Positions 37,095 through 48,803 are shown, counted from the stretch's first letter. The stretch: DNA of 64,000 bases from Stakelama marina (GCF_018122655.1 NZ_JAGRQC010000001.1:1178001-1242000); one strand, 5' to 3'. Numbers and translations are program-made. Notes: a model not told the origin generated them from the sequence alone.

Positions 37095-38468
37095 CTACCC
37101 CCGCCCGAGCATATGGTCAACGAAACTTGAAAGCGTCTTGAAGCCGGACAGCGCCATTGTCGCCTTCTCCCCGGCCTGAGCCAAGGGCAGGAGCGCGCGC
37201 TGGAAACCTAGCTTTCCGGCCTCCTTCAACCGTATCGGGCCGTGCGAAACCGGCCGAACCTCGCCCGATAGGGCGATTTCGCCGAACGCGACCGCATCAT
37301 TGGGCACCGGCCGTTCCGAAAGCGCCGACACCAGCGCTGCGGCAACCGCAAGGTCCGCCGCCGGGTCCTGCAAGCGATACCCGCCGGCGATATTGAGATA
37401 GACCTCGCAGGTCGAAAAGCTTAGCCCGCACCGCGCCTCCAGCACCGCGAGAATCATGGCGAGCCGCCCCGAGTCCCAACCGACGACCGCACGCCGCGGG
37501 GTTGCACCGCTCGCCAGCCGGACGGTCAGCGCCTGCACCTCGACCAGCACGGGACGCGTCCCCTCGAGCGCCGGAAACACCACGGTTCCCGTCATGCTCT
37601 CATCACGGTTGGTGAGAAACAGACTGGAGGGGTTGGCGACCTCGCTCAGCCCCTCGCCCGCCATCGCGAAGACGCCGATCTCGTCGGTCCCGCCGAAACG
37701 ATTCTTCACCGCGCGCAGGATGCGGTATTGGTGGCTGCGCTCGCCTTCGAAAGCGAGCACGGTATCGACCATATGCTCGAGCACGCGCGGGCCGGCGATG
37801 CTGCCGTCCTTGGTCACATGGCCGACAAGGACGAGCGCGCTGCCATTCTCCTTGGCGAACCGGATGAGTTCGCCCGACGAGGCGCGCACCTGGCTGACCG
37901 TGCCCGGCGCGCCTTCGATAAGGTCCGAATGCATCGTCTGGATCGAATCGATGATGACGAGGTCGGGCGGACTCCCCTCACCCAGCGTCGTCAGGATATC
38001 GCGGACAGAGGTCGCGGCGGCGAGTTGCACCGGCGCCTTGCCGAGGCCGAGCCGCCGCGCGCGCAGCCGGACCTGATCGGCGGCTTCTTCACCGGAGACA
38101 TACGCGACCGACTTTCCCGCATTCGCGAGCTTAGCCGCCGCCTGCAACAAAAGCGTCGATTTGCCGATACCGGGATCGCCACCGATCAACGTCGCCGATC
38201 CGGTGACGAAACCGCCGCCCATCGCGCGGTCGAATTCGGCAATTCCGGTCGCCATGCGCTCGGGAAGCGCAACGTCGGTGTCGAGACCCGACAACAGGAT
38301 CGTGCGGCCGCCGGACTGGAGATTATGCTTGGCCTGAAACGGCGTAACCACCGCGCCGGCATCTTCGACCAGCGTGTTCCACTCGCCGCAATCGCTGCAT
38401 TGCCCCGCCCAGCGCGAGGACACGGAACCGCATTGCTGGCACACATAACGTTTCTTCGGCTTTGCCAT
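37095..38468 (-). CDS. radA: DNA repair protein RadA
   Basis: A 457-aa RecA-like protein that helps process recombination intermediates. The zinc finger uses C10, C13, C24 and C27, the Walker A is GGDPGIGKST and the RadA-specific KNRFG motif is present. The C-terminus has a Lon-like domain. ATG 38468 (MAKPKKRYVCQQCG) is the family start; upstream codons run beyond it. Confidence 0.95.
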   Translation of the reverse strand: MAKPKKRYVCQQCGSVSSRWAGQCSDCGEWNTLVEDAGAVVTPFQAKHNLQSGGRTILLSGLDTDVALPERMATGIAEFDRAMGGGFVTGSATLIGGDPGIGKSTLLLQAAAKLANAGKSVAYVSGEEAADQVRLRARRLGLGKAPVQLAAATSVRDILTTLGEGSPPDLVIIDSIQTMHSDLIEGAPGTVSQVRASSGELIRFAKENGSALVLVGHVTKDGSIAGPRVLEHMVDTVLAFEGERSHQYRILRAVKNRFGGTDEIGVFAMAGEGLSEVANPSSLFLTNRDESMTGTVVFPALEGTRPVLVEVQALTVRLASGATPRRAVVGWDSGRLAMILAVLEARCGLSFSTCEVYLNIAGGYRLQDPAADLAVAAALVSALSERPVPNDAVAFGEIALSGEVRPVSHGPIRLKEAGKLGFQRALLPLAQAGEKATMALSGFKTLSSFVDHMLGRG

Positions 38469-38669
38469 GGCACCTTCATAGCAAAGCGGAACGAAAAGGG
38501 AATATGCGCGTGCAAAGCCGCACACTACTCAGGCCGCTGACGGCTCCGATCCGCGCTTCGACACGTCGTCGCCGTCGGGCTGTTTGGTGGAATAGGCCAG
38601 ATTGTCGTCGATACCATGCCACGCGTCGTTACCATGGCAATTTCGGGCGCGCCTCTCTAAGTGGCGGGC

Positions 38670-39821
38670 ATGCAGCCTTCCGACCTTCGTGTCGCCCTGT
38701 TCAGCGGCAACTACAACTATACGCGCGACGGCGCGAACCAGGCGCTCAACCTGCTCGTCGGCCATTTGCTTTCGCGCGGGGCACAGGTCCGTGTCTATTC
38801 GCCGACCGTTGCCGAACCTGCGTTCGAACCGACCGGAGATCTGGTCAGCGTGCCCGCGCTGTCGCTGCCGGGCGGGCGCGGCGAATACAAGCTGGCGCGC
38901 GGACTTCCGCGCCGGACGCGCGACGACCTCGCGCGGTTCGCACCGAATCTGATCCATGTATCGGCGCCTGACATTCTCGGCCACCGCGCGCTCAGCTATG
39001 CGCGCAAGCATGACCTCGCCTCGGTTGCGTCGCTGCACACCCGGTTCGAGACCTATCCGCGCTATTACCGCGCTGGCTTCGCCGAACCGCTGATCGAAAA
39101 GCTGCTGACGCGCTTTTACAACCGCGCCGACCGCGTCGTCGTCCCGACGCCCTCGATCGCCGATCTGCTGACATCCTGGGGCGTGCGCAGCCCGATCGGA
39201 TATTGGCCGCGCGGTGTCGATCACGACCGCTTCACTCCGACGCGGCGCGACCTTGATTGGCGGCGCCAACTCGGCATCGCCGACGATATGATCGCGGTCG
39301 GCTTTCTCGGGCGGCTCGTACTCGAAAAGGGGCTCGGCGCCTTTGCCGACGTGATCGAACGACTGCGCGCGCGCGGTATATCGCACCGCGCGCTGATCGT
39401 CGGCGACGGGCCGGCGCGCGAATGGTTCGCAGAGCGCGTGCCCGACGCGGCCTTTGCCGGGTTCCAGCGGGGCGACGCACTGGGCCGTGCGGTCGCGTCG
39501 ATGGACGTGATGTTCAACCCCAGCGTGACCGAAACCTGGGGCCAGGTCACCTCCGAAGCGATGGCGTCCGGCGTGCCGGTAGTGGCAGCCCGCGCGACCG
39601 GTGCGATGGATCTGGTGGTCGATGGCGAAACCGGGTTCCTCATCGAACCGGGCGATACGCAAGGCTATGCCGACGCCATCGCGCGCATCGTCAGCGAACC
39701 GGGCCTGCGCGACCATATGGGCCAGGCCGCGCACGCCCGCGCGCAGGGATATCGCTGGGACGACGCCAGCCAGTCGGTGCTCGACACCTATTGCGAGTTG
39801 ATGGCTGCAAGGGCGCGGTGA
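38670..39821 (+). CDS. GT4-family glycosyltransferase
   Basis: A 383-aa retaining glycosyltransferase with two Rossmann-like halves. The acceptor side begins LRVALFSGNYNYTRDGANQA. The donor side has GRLVLEKGLGAF and the EAMASGVPVVA motif that holds the nucleotide sugar. It resembles mannosyltransferases and glycolipid synthases; given the organism it may act on glycosphingolipid, but that is a guess. GTG 38661 is an alternative start. It is divergent from radA. Confidence 0.85.
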   Translation: MQPSDLRVALFSGNYNYTRDGANQALNLLVGHLLSRGAQVRVYSPTVAEPAFEPTGDLVSVPALSLPGGRGEYKLARGLPRRTRDDLARFAPNLIHVSAPDILGHRALSYARKHDLASVASLHTRFETYPRYYRAGFAEPLIEKLLTRFYNRADRVVVPTPSIADLLTSWGVRSPIGYWPRGVDHDRFTPTRRDLDWRRQLGIADDMIAVGFLGRLVLEKGLGAFADVIERLRARGISHRALIVGDGPAREWFAERVPDAAFAGFQRGDALGRAVASMDVMFNPSVTETWGQVTSEAMASGVPVVAARATGAMDLVVDGETGFLIEPGDTQGYADAIARIVSEPGLRDHMGQAAHARAQGYRWDDASQSVLDTYCELMAARAR

Positions 39822-39895
39822 CCGGGCCGGTCGGCGGCCTCCCCGCGCGCGTGCCGCGGTATGAATCTCGCCGGGTCTTTCCTATCTTCTGACCG

Positions 39896-41218
39896 ATGGC
39901 CGATCTTTTTGCCGAATTCGAACCCGATATGCCGACCGAGGACGTGCGCCCGGACGCGCCGCTGGCGGACCGTCTGCGCCCGCGCCAACTGGACGAAGTC
40001 GTCGGTCAGGAACATCTGACCGGACCCGATGGCGCGATCGGCCGGATGGTCTCGGCGGGCAAGCTGTCCTCGATGATCCTGTGGGGGCCGCCCGGCACCG
40101 GAAAGACGACCACGGCGCGGCTGCTCGCCGCCGCCGTGGGTTTGCGCTTCGCCTCGATCAGTGCGGTTTTCTCCGGTGTCGCCGACCTGAAAAAGGTTTT
40201 CGCAGAAGCGCGCGACCACGCCAGGATCGGCAAACGCACACTGCTGTTCGTGGACGAGATTCACCGCTTCAACCGCGCCCAGCAGGACGGCTTTCTGCCC
40301 TATGTCGAGGACGGGACGGTAACGCTGGTCGGCGCGACGACCGAAAATCCCAGCTTCGAGCTGAACGCGGCGCTGCTCAGCCGCGCGCAGGTGCTGATCC
40401 TGCACCGGCTCGATGCCGACGCACTGGCTACGCTGCTCGACCGGGCCGAGGCCATCGAAGGCCGCGACCTGCCGCTTACCCCCGAAGCACGCGCCTCGCT
40501 GATCGCGAGCGCCGATGGCGATGGCCGTTTCCTGCTCAACCAGGCCGAAACGCTGTTTTCGGTGGAGATCGAGACACTGCTCGACCCCAAGGGACTGTCG
40601 GACTTTCTCCAGCGCCGCGTCGCCGTGTACGACAAGGATCGCGAGGGGCACTATAACCTGATCTCCGCGCTGCATAAGTCGCTGCGCGGTTCGGACCCGC
40701 AAGCCGCGCTCTATTATCTCGCGCGAATGCTGACCGCCGGAGAGGAGCCGCTTTATGTGATGCGCAGGCTCACGCGGTTCGCAAGCGAGGATATCGGCCT
40801 TGCCGACCCCAATGCGCTCGTCCAGTGCCTCGCCGCCAAGGACGCCTACGACTTTCTCGGTTCTCCGGAGGGGGAACTGGCGATCGTTCAGGCCTGTCTC
40901 TACTGCGCGACCGCACCCAAATCGAACGCGGCGTACAAGGCCGCCGGCGCGGCCTGGCGGTCGGCCAAGGCGACCGGATCGCTCATGCCGCCGCAGAACA
41001 TCCTGAACGCGCCGACCAAGCTGATGAAGGACATCGGCTATGGCGAGGGCTATGCCTATGACCACAGCGTCGAAGGCGGGTTTTCCGGAGCCGATTACTG
41101 GCCCGAGGAGATGGAACCGGAACAGTTCTATACGCCCACCGAACGCGGCTTCGAAAAGCGCGTCGCCGAGCGAATGGCGTGGTGGGACGAACGGCGCAGG
41201 CAGATCAACGGCGAGTGA
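39896..41218 (+). CDS. rarA: Replication-associated recombination protein RarA (MgsA)
   Basis: A 440-aa AAA+ ATPase that works on stalled replication forks. GPPGTGKTT is at 64-72, with a Walker B (LLFVDEIHRF) at about 120 and a sensor region after. The C-terminal MgsA domain contains GYAYDHSVEGGFSG. The stop overlaps the GTG start of the next gene. Confidence 0.94.
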   Translation: MADLFAEFEPDMPTEDVRPDAPLADRLRPRQLDEVVGQEHLTGPDGAIGRMVSAGKLSSMILWGPPGTGKTTTARLLAAAVGLRFASISAVFSGVADLKKVFAEARDHARIGKRTLLFVDEIHRFNRAQQDGFLPYVEDGTVTLVGATTENPSFELNAALLSRAQVLILHRLDADALATLLDRAEAIEGRDLPLTPEARASLIASADGDGRFLLNQAETLFSVEIETLLDPKGLSDFLQRRVAVYDKDREGHYNLISALHKSLRGSDPQAALYYLARMLTAGEEPLYVMRRLTRFASEDIGLADPNALVQCLAAKDAYDFLGSPEGELAIVQACLYCATAPKSNAAYKAAGAAWRSAKATGSLMPPQNILNAPTKLMKDIGYGEGYAYDHSVEGGFSGADYWPEEMEPEQFYTPTERGFEKRVAERMAWWDERRRQINGE

Positions 41219-42093
41219 CCCAGCGTCCCGACCCAGCACCCGCCCATTTCTCCCGCTTCGCGGCGATCGACTGGTCGGGAGCGAAGGGCAATCGGCACAA
41301 AGGGATCGCCATCGCGATCTGCGAGGCCGGTGACGCCGCGCCGGCGCTCGTCAGCCCGCCGAGCGGCACATGGTCGCGCCGCGAGGTGCTCGACTGGGTG
41401 CGCGCGCAGGCAGACACGCCGACACTGATCGGTTTCGATTTCAGCTTTGCTCCGCCGATCGCAGAGCGCGGCGCCTATCTGCCGGGAGAAGAAACGCCCG
41501 CCACTGCGCGCGAATTCTGGGCCTATCTCGATGACGCGTGCGACGATGTCGATCTCGGCGCGGCGAGCTTCTTGGAGGCGCGGCGCGGCCGGCACTTCTA
41601 TTTCGGCGCCGCCGATGGGGTGAAGGCGGATTTCATGCATCTCCGGCGCTGCGAAGCCCATTTCAACGCTGGCGGCGGCGGCAAACCCTCAACGGTCTAT
41701 GACGCCATCGGCGCCGCGCAGGTGGCCAAGGCAAGTTTTGCCGGAATGCGGCTGCTCCACGCGCTGCGCGACAATGTGCCGATCTGGCCGTTCGATCCGC
41801 CGCCTCGTTCAGGCGCGCTGGTTGTCGAAATCTATACGAGCATAGCAGCCCGCGCCGCCGGCATTCGCAAGGGCCGCAGCAAGGTGCGCGACGGCCAAGC
41901 GCTGGACGATGCGCTCGGCGCGCTGGAGACGCGCCCGCACCACCCGCTGGCACGCTATGACGACCATGCGACCGATGCGATCATGGCGGCGGCGTGGCTG
42001 CGAATGCGTGCGAGCGATGACGGGCTCTGGCGTCCAGCACCGCTCACCAGCCGGCTCGCGGCGACCGAGGGCTGGACATTCGGCGTCGCCTGA
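41215..42093 (+). CDS. DUF429-type predicted RNase H-fold nuclease
   Basis: A 292-aa protein. FAAIDWSGA puts Asp19 at the first strand of an RNase H-like fold, GFDFSFAPP follows, and DDHATDAIMAAAWLR is the usual C-terminal acid cluster. The GTG at 41215 overlaps the rarA stop (GTGA). Predicted nuclease activity is by family only. Its coupling to rarA suggests a role at damaged or stalled forks. Confidence 0.72.
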   Translation: MTQRPDPAPAHFSRFAAIDWSGAKGNRHKGIAIAICEAGDAAPALVSPPSGTWSRREVLDWVRAQADTPTLIGFDFSFAPPIAERGAYLPGEETPATAREFWAYLDDACDDVDLGAASFLEARRGRHFYFGAADGVKADFMHLRRCEAHFNAGGGGKPSTVYDAIGAAQVAKASFAGMRLLHALRDNVPIWPFDPPPRSGALVVEIYTSIAARAAGIRKGRSKVRDGQALDDALGALETRPHHPLARYDDHATDAIMAAAWLRMRASDDGLWRPAPLTSRLAATEGWTFGVA

Positions 42094-42100
42094 ATCCGAC

Positions 42101-43258
42101 TTACTGACGCGGCCGGACACGGGCGCCGTCCTCGATCCCGTCGCCGGGATTAAGGATCACCTTCGCGCCCTGCGCGACACCATGCAGCACTTCGGCATGT
42201 TCGTCGTTCAAATGCCCGATCCGAACGGAGCGCTCGCGTGCGCGGCCGCCCTCGACGACAAAGACATGCCAGCCGCCTTCCCTGCCCCGAAACAGCGCAC
42301 CGATGGGCAGGCGAAGGGCATGCGGATCGCTCCACAGGATAATGGTCGCATCCACCTGATACCCATGGCCCAGCCGTGCGGCCTCGCCCGCGGCTTTCGG
42401 ATCGAACCCGATTATGACGTTGACCCTTTGCTCCTCGATTCCGAGTGCGGAAATCTTCAGCCTGCCATAGGGTTCGACGCGGGTTACATGCCCGATCAAG
42501 GGATGCGGCCCGCCCCACTGCGTGATCTCCACCCGGTCGCCCGGCGAGACGCGAACGGCTTCCCTTGAGAGCAAATCGATCACGACTTCGATCTTTGCCG
42601 GATCGCCGATCATCATCAGCGGAGTGCCTTCAGCAATGATATTCTCGCTGTCGGCCGGGACCAGCAGCACGGAGCCACTCACCGGCGCGGTCACCGGTAC
42701 CGGGCGGCCAGGCGCGGCTCGGCCCGGATCGTCGAGAGCGCCGGAGATACGGCGAACTTCGGCGCGACTGCGTTCCAACGCTGCCCGGTCGGTCGCCACG
42801 CGCGTCCGTGCGGCTTCGTGGTTCGCACGCGACACGAATCCGCGGCCGGCCAGTTCCTCGACCCGTGCGAGGTCGCGGCGCGACTGGGCAAGCGCCGCCG
42901 CCGCACTTCGTTCCGCCGCCCAGGCGGAAGCAAGCTGGCCGCGCAGGTCTTCCTGGGTACGCTGATCGAGCGGCGTTGTGGGGCGCCCGTGCATGCGCGT
43001 GATGACCTGACCTTTGCGGACATGATCGCCGGCTTCCAGTTCGATCCGCGACGCGAACCCCGTAACCGGGGCGGACACGACATAGAGTTCTTCTTCCCGC
43101 GTCACGCCGTCATCGGTTACCCCGACCGCCATCGGCCCCCGGTCGACGACGCCCACATCGATCTCGCGCGCCCTGGGCCACAGGCTGTACCCCAGGACCA
43201 CAACCAGCAAGCCAAGAATCAATGCGGCCCAGCGCCAGCGTTTGAGTACATTCCACAT
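42101..43258 (-). CDS. HlyD-family periplasmic adaptor of an ABC exporter
   Basis: A 385-aa membrane-fusion protein. One N-terminal membrane helix (WAALILGLLVVVLGYSLWP) is followed by a lipoyl/barrel pair and a coiled hairpin (QLASAWAAERSAAAALAQSR). It couples an inner-membrane ABC permease to export. ATG 43258 makes a 1-base overlap with the permease gene. The substrate is unknown. Confidence 0.9.
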   Translation of the reverse strand: MWNVLKRWRWAALILGLLVVVLGYSLWPRAREIDVGVVDRGPMAVGVTDDGVTREEELYVVSAPVTGFASRIELEAGDHVRKGQVITRMHGRPTTPLDQRTQEDLRGQLASAWAAERSAAAALAQSRRDLARVEELAGRGFVSRANHEAARTRVATDRAALERSRAEVRRISGALDDPGRAAPGRPVPVTAPVSGSVLLVPADSENIIAEGTPLMMIGDPAKIEVVIDLLSREAVRVSPGDRVEITQWGGPHPLIGHVTRVEPYGRLKISALGIEEQRVNVIIGFDPKAAGEAARLGHGYQVDATIILWSDPHALRLPIGALFRGREGGWHVFVVEGGRARERSVRIGHLNDEHAEVLHGVAQGAKVILNPGDGIEDGARVRPRQ

Positions 43259-45617
43259 CAGTCGCGAGCCTTCAGAACGCGGACCATGTCCAGCCGCATC
43301 ACGCGCCGCGCCACCACCAGCGCGGTGGCGATCCCCGCGATCAGGACCACGATCGCGGCCAAGCCGTAACTGGCGCGCGACGCGGCAAAGGGCAGACGAA
43401 AAAGATCGGAGCTGAACATGGCGAGCATCAGCTTCGCCATGCCGTATCCCAGCAGGCAACCGGGCGGCAGCGCGAGCACCACCAGCAGCGCGATCTCGCC
43501 CAGCAGGATTATACCCACCTCTCCGCTTTGATAGCCAAGCACCCGCAACGTCGCGAGTTCATGCGCACGTTCCGAAAACAGGATGCGCGCACTGTTGTAA
43601 ACCACGCCCACGGCAATCGCGGACGCGAAGGCGACGTAAAAGCCTATCATGGTCAGGATGTTCTGTTCGATCATCTGCGAAAAACGGGTGAACGCGGCAT
43701 CGCGCTCGGTCACCCCGAGCACGACCGGCATGTCCCTCAGCCTCGCCAGAATATCGTCGCGGGCCGCCGGGTCGGTCTTGAGCAGCGCCGCCCCGATCGG
43801 CGCCGCGTCGCGCGTTATCCGTCGCAAGGTCGAATTTTCGGCATAGGCGCGCGCACCGACGATCTCGTTCACGATCCGCGCGACCGGCTGCACGGTCCGT
43901 GTGCGACGGCCGCCAAGCTGTTCGACCTCTATTCTGTCGCCGGCCTGCACGCCCAGTTCTTTGGCCAGTTGCCTGCTGAGCATCAAACCGGCCGGCGGCA
44001 TCTCTACCTGTTGTCCGTCCATGTCGATCCGCGCCGACAGAATGGCGTCCGGCTCGACGCTTTCGATCGCGGTGCGCTCGCTGCGGTTGCCGAAGCGCAG
44101 TTTCACGGGGATCGTGCGCGTCGCTTCGACGCGCATCACACCGGGAATCTGCCCGAGCGCGTGAATAACGTCCTCATTCTGCGCTTCGGTGAATGTCACC
44201 GTGAAGCTCTGTCGCTGCGCACGGCCAAAGAACTGGTCGAGCATGGCATGGCTGGAATCGATGAATTGCACCGTTGCGAACAGCAAGCCCATCGACAGAG
44301 AGACACCGATAACGGTTATCGCGGAGCGCAGCGGCCAGCGTGCGACATGCCGGACGATCATCTCGCCGATCGTGGTCAGCCCTGCCCATCGCCCGAGCCG
44401 TTCGACCGCACCGGCGCGATAGATCGGCGGTGGCGGGGGAAGCATCGCGACAGCCGGGCTCAGCCGTCCCGCCGACCGCGCGCCGCCGATTGCGCCCAGC
44501 GCGGCCGCACCGACCGACAACAGGCTGGCGCCGACAAACACGCCTGGCGAAAGGCGGTAGTCGAGAAACGGAAAATGATAATATTCGGCGTAAAGCGCGG
44601 TCATCGACCGGCCCATCCAGATACCGGCCACTGATCCGATCGCGATGGCCAGCACAGCGATTGCGAGCGCGAATTTCAGATAGTGCCAGCCAATGTCGCG
44701 ATTGGAATAGCCGAACGCCTTGATGAGGCCGATCTGGCCGCGTTCGGTTCGGATCATCCTCCCCAGAACGATATAGACGAGGAAGGTCGCCACCAGCAGG
44801 AAGATCGGCGGGATGACCCGCGTCATCGCGCTGAGCTGTTGCAGCTCGCTGTCGAGAAAAGCGTGCGACAGATGGTCCTTGCGGCCATAGGCGCCAGTGC
44901 CGCCATAGGGTTCGAGTATCGTGTCGACCTTGCGGATTACCTCCGCCTCCGAAGCGCCGTGTTCCAGGGTGAGCGAAAGCGTGTTGATCGCTTCACGCCG
45001 GTCGGTTGCAGCTTCCAGCCCCTTGCGTCCCATCCACAGGATGCCGAAGCGCCGCTCGTCAGGGATGATGTCGCCGGGTGGCAGCGCATAGATGTAGTTT
45101 GGGGCGAGACCGGTCCCGACGATGCGCAGTATCTGCTGGCGGCCATAGATCTGCGCGGCAATCGTGTCGCCCGGATGCAGGGCGTTCGCCTTTGCAAATG
45201 CCTCGTCCACGACGACATCTTCCGGATGATCGGGACGGGGAAGCCGCCCTTCGGAAAGGGTCAGCGCGTTGAGATGGTCGCGTCCCATTTCGTCCACCGA
45301 ACTCACCAGGGCGCGGATCGGCTCGGTGCGCAGGGGCAGTTCCAGCCGGGCATATTGTACGATGCCGCCTTGCGCGCGCCGAACGCCCGGCACTTCCGCC
45401 ACGCGCGCCACGATACTGCGCGGCGCGCGGGTCATTCCGGCAAAAACATCGGCGAAATGATTGCGGGCGTAATAGGCATCGCGCGTCGCGACGAGCGATT
45501 GGTGAACGCCGACCGAAAGGACATAGGTGGCGGTTGCCGCCGAGAGTACCAGCGCGATTGCCACGACCTGGCCGCGCATTCGCCAAAGGTCGCGGAAGAG
45601 CTTCAGATCGAGTGCCC

Positions 45618-45621
<4 letters not shown>
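43258..45621 (-). CDS. FtsX/MacB-type ABC permease, two-domain
   Basis: A 787-aa permease carrying two FtsX modules, each with membrane helices and a large periplasmic domain. It resembles LolE/YbbP-type exporters, with a helix run near residues 10-30, three more near 270-400 and another near 660-780. It is flanked by its adaptor and ATPase. The substrate may be a lipid or peptide; the sequence does not say. Confidence 0.9.
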
Positions 45622-46370
<749 letters not shown>

Positions 46371-46524
46371 CTCCCGATCCGTTTCAGGGCTCGGATAGCA
46401 CGCCCCCCTTCAGCCGCGGCTTCGCAGTGCACCAGGATTTACACCTTGGCTTCAACGCGATGGACAGACACTTCGCAATGTTACGGACGGATGCGGTCGA
46501 TACGAAACGGCGCAATTTGCGCCA

Positions 46525-46686
46525 TCAGTCCTCGCGTTTCGTCCCCGGATCCTCATCGTTCAGGATTCTCATCGCTGCGCCGTCCAGGTCTTCGAACTGT
46601 CCATCCCGGGTAGCCCAGAAGAAGGCGCCCAGACCGCCCAATCCCAGCAACAGCGCAACCGGAATCAGGATTACAAGGCCGTTCAT
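46525..46686 (-). CDS. ccoS: cbb3 oxidase maturation protein CcoS (short gene)
   Basis: A 53-aa single-pass protein, MNGLVILIPVALLLGLGGLG at the start and FFWATRDGQFEDLDGAAMRI after. This is the CcoS pattern of a hydrophobic helix, then F-W and GQFEDL. It overlaps the ccoI stop by 4 bases (ATGA). Its length is under most ORF limits. CcoS is needed for haem and copper insertion into CcoN. Confidence 0.94.
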   Translation of the reverse strand: MNGLVILIPVALLLGLGGLGAFFWATRDGQFEDLDGAAMRILNDEDPGTKRED

Positions 46687-48803
46687 CGCGCTATCCTATT
46701 GAGGCGCAGGGCGTTGCCAACGACTAGCAGCGACGATCCCGACATGGCCAATGCCGCGATAAGCGGTGTGACGAAGCCCGCGACGGCAAGCGGCACGGCA
46801 AGCAGATTGTACCCGACGGCGAGCGCGAAATTTTGCTGTACGATACGCCGCGTCCGCCGCGCCGCGGCGATGGCGGTGGGAACGCTGGTCAACCGCTCTC
46901 CAAAGAAGATCAGATCGGCGGTAAGTTTGCCGACATCGGTCGCCGATGCCGGCGCCATGGAGGCGGTCGCGGCACCCAGCGCGGGGCCGTCGTTAAGGCC
47001 GTCACCGACCATCAGGACGCGCCTGCCCTCACCTTCGAGCGTTTCGATGACGGCAAGTTTATCGGTGGGCTGCATCCGTCCCCGCGCCGAGATACCCAGT
47101 GCATCGCCAAGGCGTTCGACGGCGACGGTTTCATCTCCCGATACGATGCTTGCGTCGATACCCATCGAACGCAGACGGGCGACCGCGGCTGCACTGTCGG
47201 CATGGGCGGTTTCGACCATGTCGATGGCGACTGGCGACCGACCATCTGTCGCCAGCACGGTGCCGCCGGGCACGCCCGCCGCCCATCGCGCCTTGCCGAA
47301 ACGCGCCTCAACGCCGTCGAAACTACCCGCGACGCCGCACCCCGTTTCTTCGCGGATGCACACTCCCTCCGCCGCGATCACGCCTTCGCGCGACAGCGTT
47401 TCGGCGACACGACGCGACAGGGGGTGGCGGCTGGCACGAGCAAGCGCGAGCAATATCGCGCGGGCCTGCGCGTCGAGCGTGGCGAGGACCGGTGCTTCGC
47501 GGGCGGTGACGGTCCCCGTCTTGTCGAGAAGGACGGTATCTATGGTCGCCAGCCGTTCGAGCGCCGCACCGTCCTTGACCAGTATCCCGGCGCGCATCAA
47601 CGCGCCCGATACGACCACTTGCGCGATCGGGACCGCAATGCCGATCGCGCAGGGACAGGTGATGATGAGGACCGATACGGCGACGAGCACCGACTGGTGC
47701 AGCCCGGCACCGGAAATGAACCAGCCGGCGAAGGTCAGCGCGGCAAGACTATGAACGACGGGCGCGTAGAGCCGCGCGGCGCGGTCGGCGATGCGGACAT
47801 AGCGCGATCTCGACTGGCCGGCATTTTCCATCAGTCTTGCAATGTCGGCAACGACCGTCGCAGCACCGCTGGCCGTCGTGCGGATCGTGATCGGCTGGTC
47901 GAGGTTGATCGTCCCCGCGAGGACCGGGTCGCCCTCACCGATCGCGACCGGATCGCTCTCACCGGTGACGAGCGAACGGTCGACGCTGCTCGCGCCCTCG
48001 ATCACCTCGCCATCGACGCCGATGCGTTCGCCGGCGGCGACCAGCACACGCATCCCCGGCGCGATCTCGTCGGCGGCGCGGCGTTCGGCGGTTCCGTCCT
48101 TGCCGAGCACCAGCGCATCGGCGGGAACGCGGCGGATCAGCGCGGTTACGCCGTCCTCTGCCCGCGAGCGCATGACGCTGTCCAGAAAACGCCCGACAAG
48201 CAAGAAGAAGAGCAGCATCACCGCGCCGTCGAAATAGGCGTGCTCGCCGCCGGTCGCGGTTTCGTAGAGGCTCACCCCCGCCGTCAGCACCAGGCCGATG
48301 CTGATCGGCACGTCCATATTGGTCCGGCCGCGCCGAAGCGCCCGCCACGCGCTGGCGAAGAAGGGGCGCCCCGAATAGGCGATCGCCGGCAGCGCGATCA
48401 GGGCCGACAGCCAGTGAAACATCGCACGCGTCGCCGTATCGGCGCCCGACCAGATCGCCACCGACAGCAGCATCACGTTCATCGCCGCGAAACCGGCCAC
48501 GGCAAGCGCCAGCACCAGCGAACGACTTTCGCGTTTCACCGCCCCGGATACCGCCTCGACATAGGGATGCGCATCGAAGCCGAGCGCGGCGATGGCATCG
48601 GTCAACGCATCGTCGTCGAGCGCCGGTTCATGTTCGACGCGCACGCGCCTGGTGGTGAAATTAACGCGCGCCATCGCGACGCCTGGCACCGCGCCCAGCC
48701 CGTGTTCGAGCTTCGCGATGCACCCGGCGCAGCGCAGCCCCTCGACCGCGAAGAGCGACGTCGAAAGCGCCTCTCCCTCGGCCGGAGGGGCAACGGCGTT
48801 CAC
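46683..48803 (-). CDS. ccoI: Copper-transporting P-type ATPase CcoI
   Basis: A 706-aa P1B ATPase that supplies copper for cbb3 assembly. The N-terminal metal domain has C25-A-G-C28. The membrane CPC motif (TCPCAIG), the TGES actuator, DKTGTVT and GDGLNDGPAL are all present. It lies inside the cco operon, overlapping ccoH and ccoS by 4 bases each. Confidence 0.95.
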   Translation of the reverse strand: MNAVAPPAEGEALSTSLFAVEGLRCAGCIAKLEHGLGAVPGVAMARVNFTTRRVRVEHEPALDDDALTDAIAALGFDAHPYVEAVSGAVKRESRSLVLALAVAGFAAMNVMLLSVAIWSGADTATRAMFHWLSALIALPAIAYSGRPFFASAWRALRRGRTNMDVPISIGLVLTAGVSLYETATGGEHAYFDGAVMLLFFLLVGRFLDSVMRSRAEDGVTALIRRVPADALVLGKDGTAERRAADEIAPGMRVLVAAGERIGVDGEVIEGASSVDRSLVTGESDPVAIGEGDPVLAGTINLDQPITIRTTASGAATVVADIARLMENAGQSRSRYVRIADRAARLYAPVVHSLAALTFAGWFISGAGLHQSVLVAVSVLIITCPCAIGIAVPIAQVVVSGALMRAGILVKDGAALERLATIDTVLLDKTGTVTAREAPVLATLDAQARAILLALARASRHPLSRRVAETLSREGVIAAEGVCIREETGCGVAGSFDGVEARFGKARWAAGVPGGTVLATDGRSPVAIDMVETAHADSAAAVARLRSMGIDASIVSGDETVAVERLGDALGISARGRMQPTDKLAVIETLEGEGRRVLMVGDGLNDGPALGAATASMAPASATDVGKLTADLIFFGERLTSVPTAIAAARRTRRIVQQNFALAVGYNLLAVPLAVAGFVTPLIAALAMSGSSLLVVGNALRLNRIAR

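Noticed and set aside
38529..38660. Short minus-strand frame ending DDVSKRGSEPSAA between radA and the glycosyltransferase
   Set aside because: The composition looks protein-like, but there is no usable start codon or ribosome site near.
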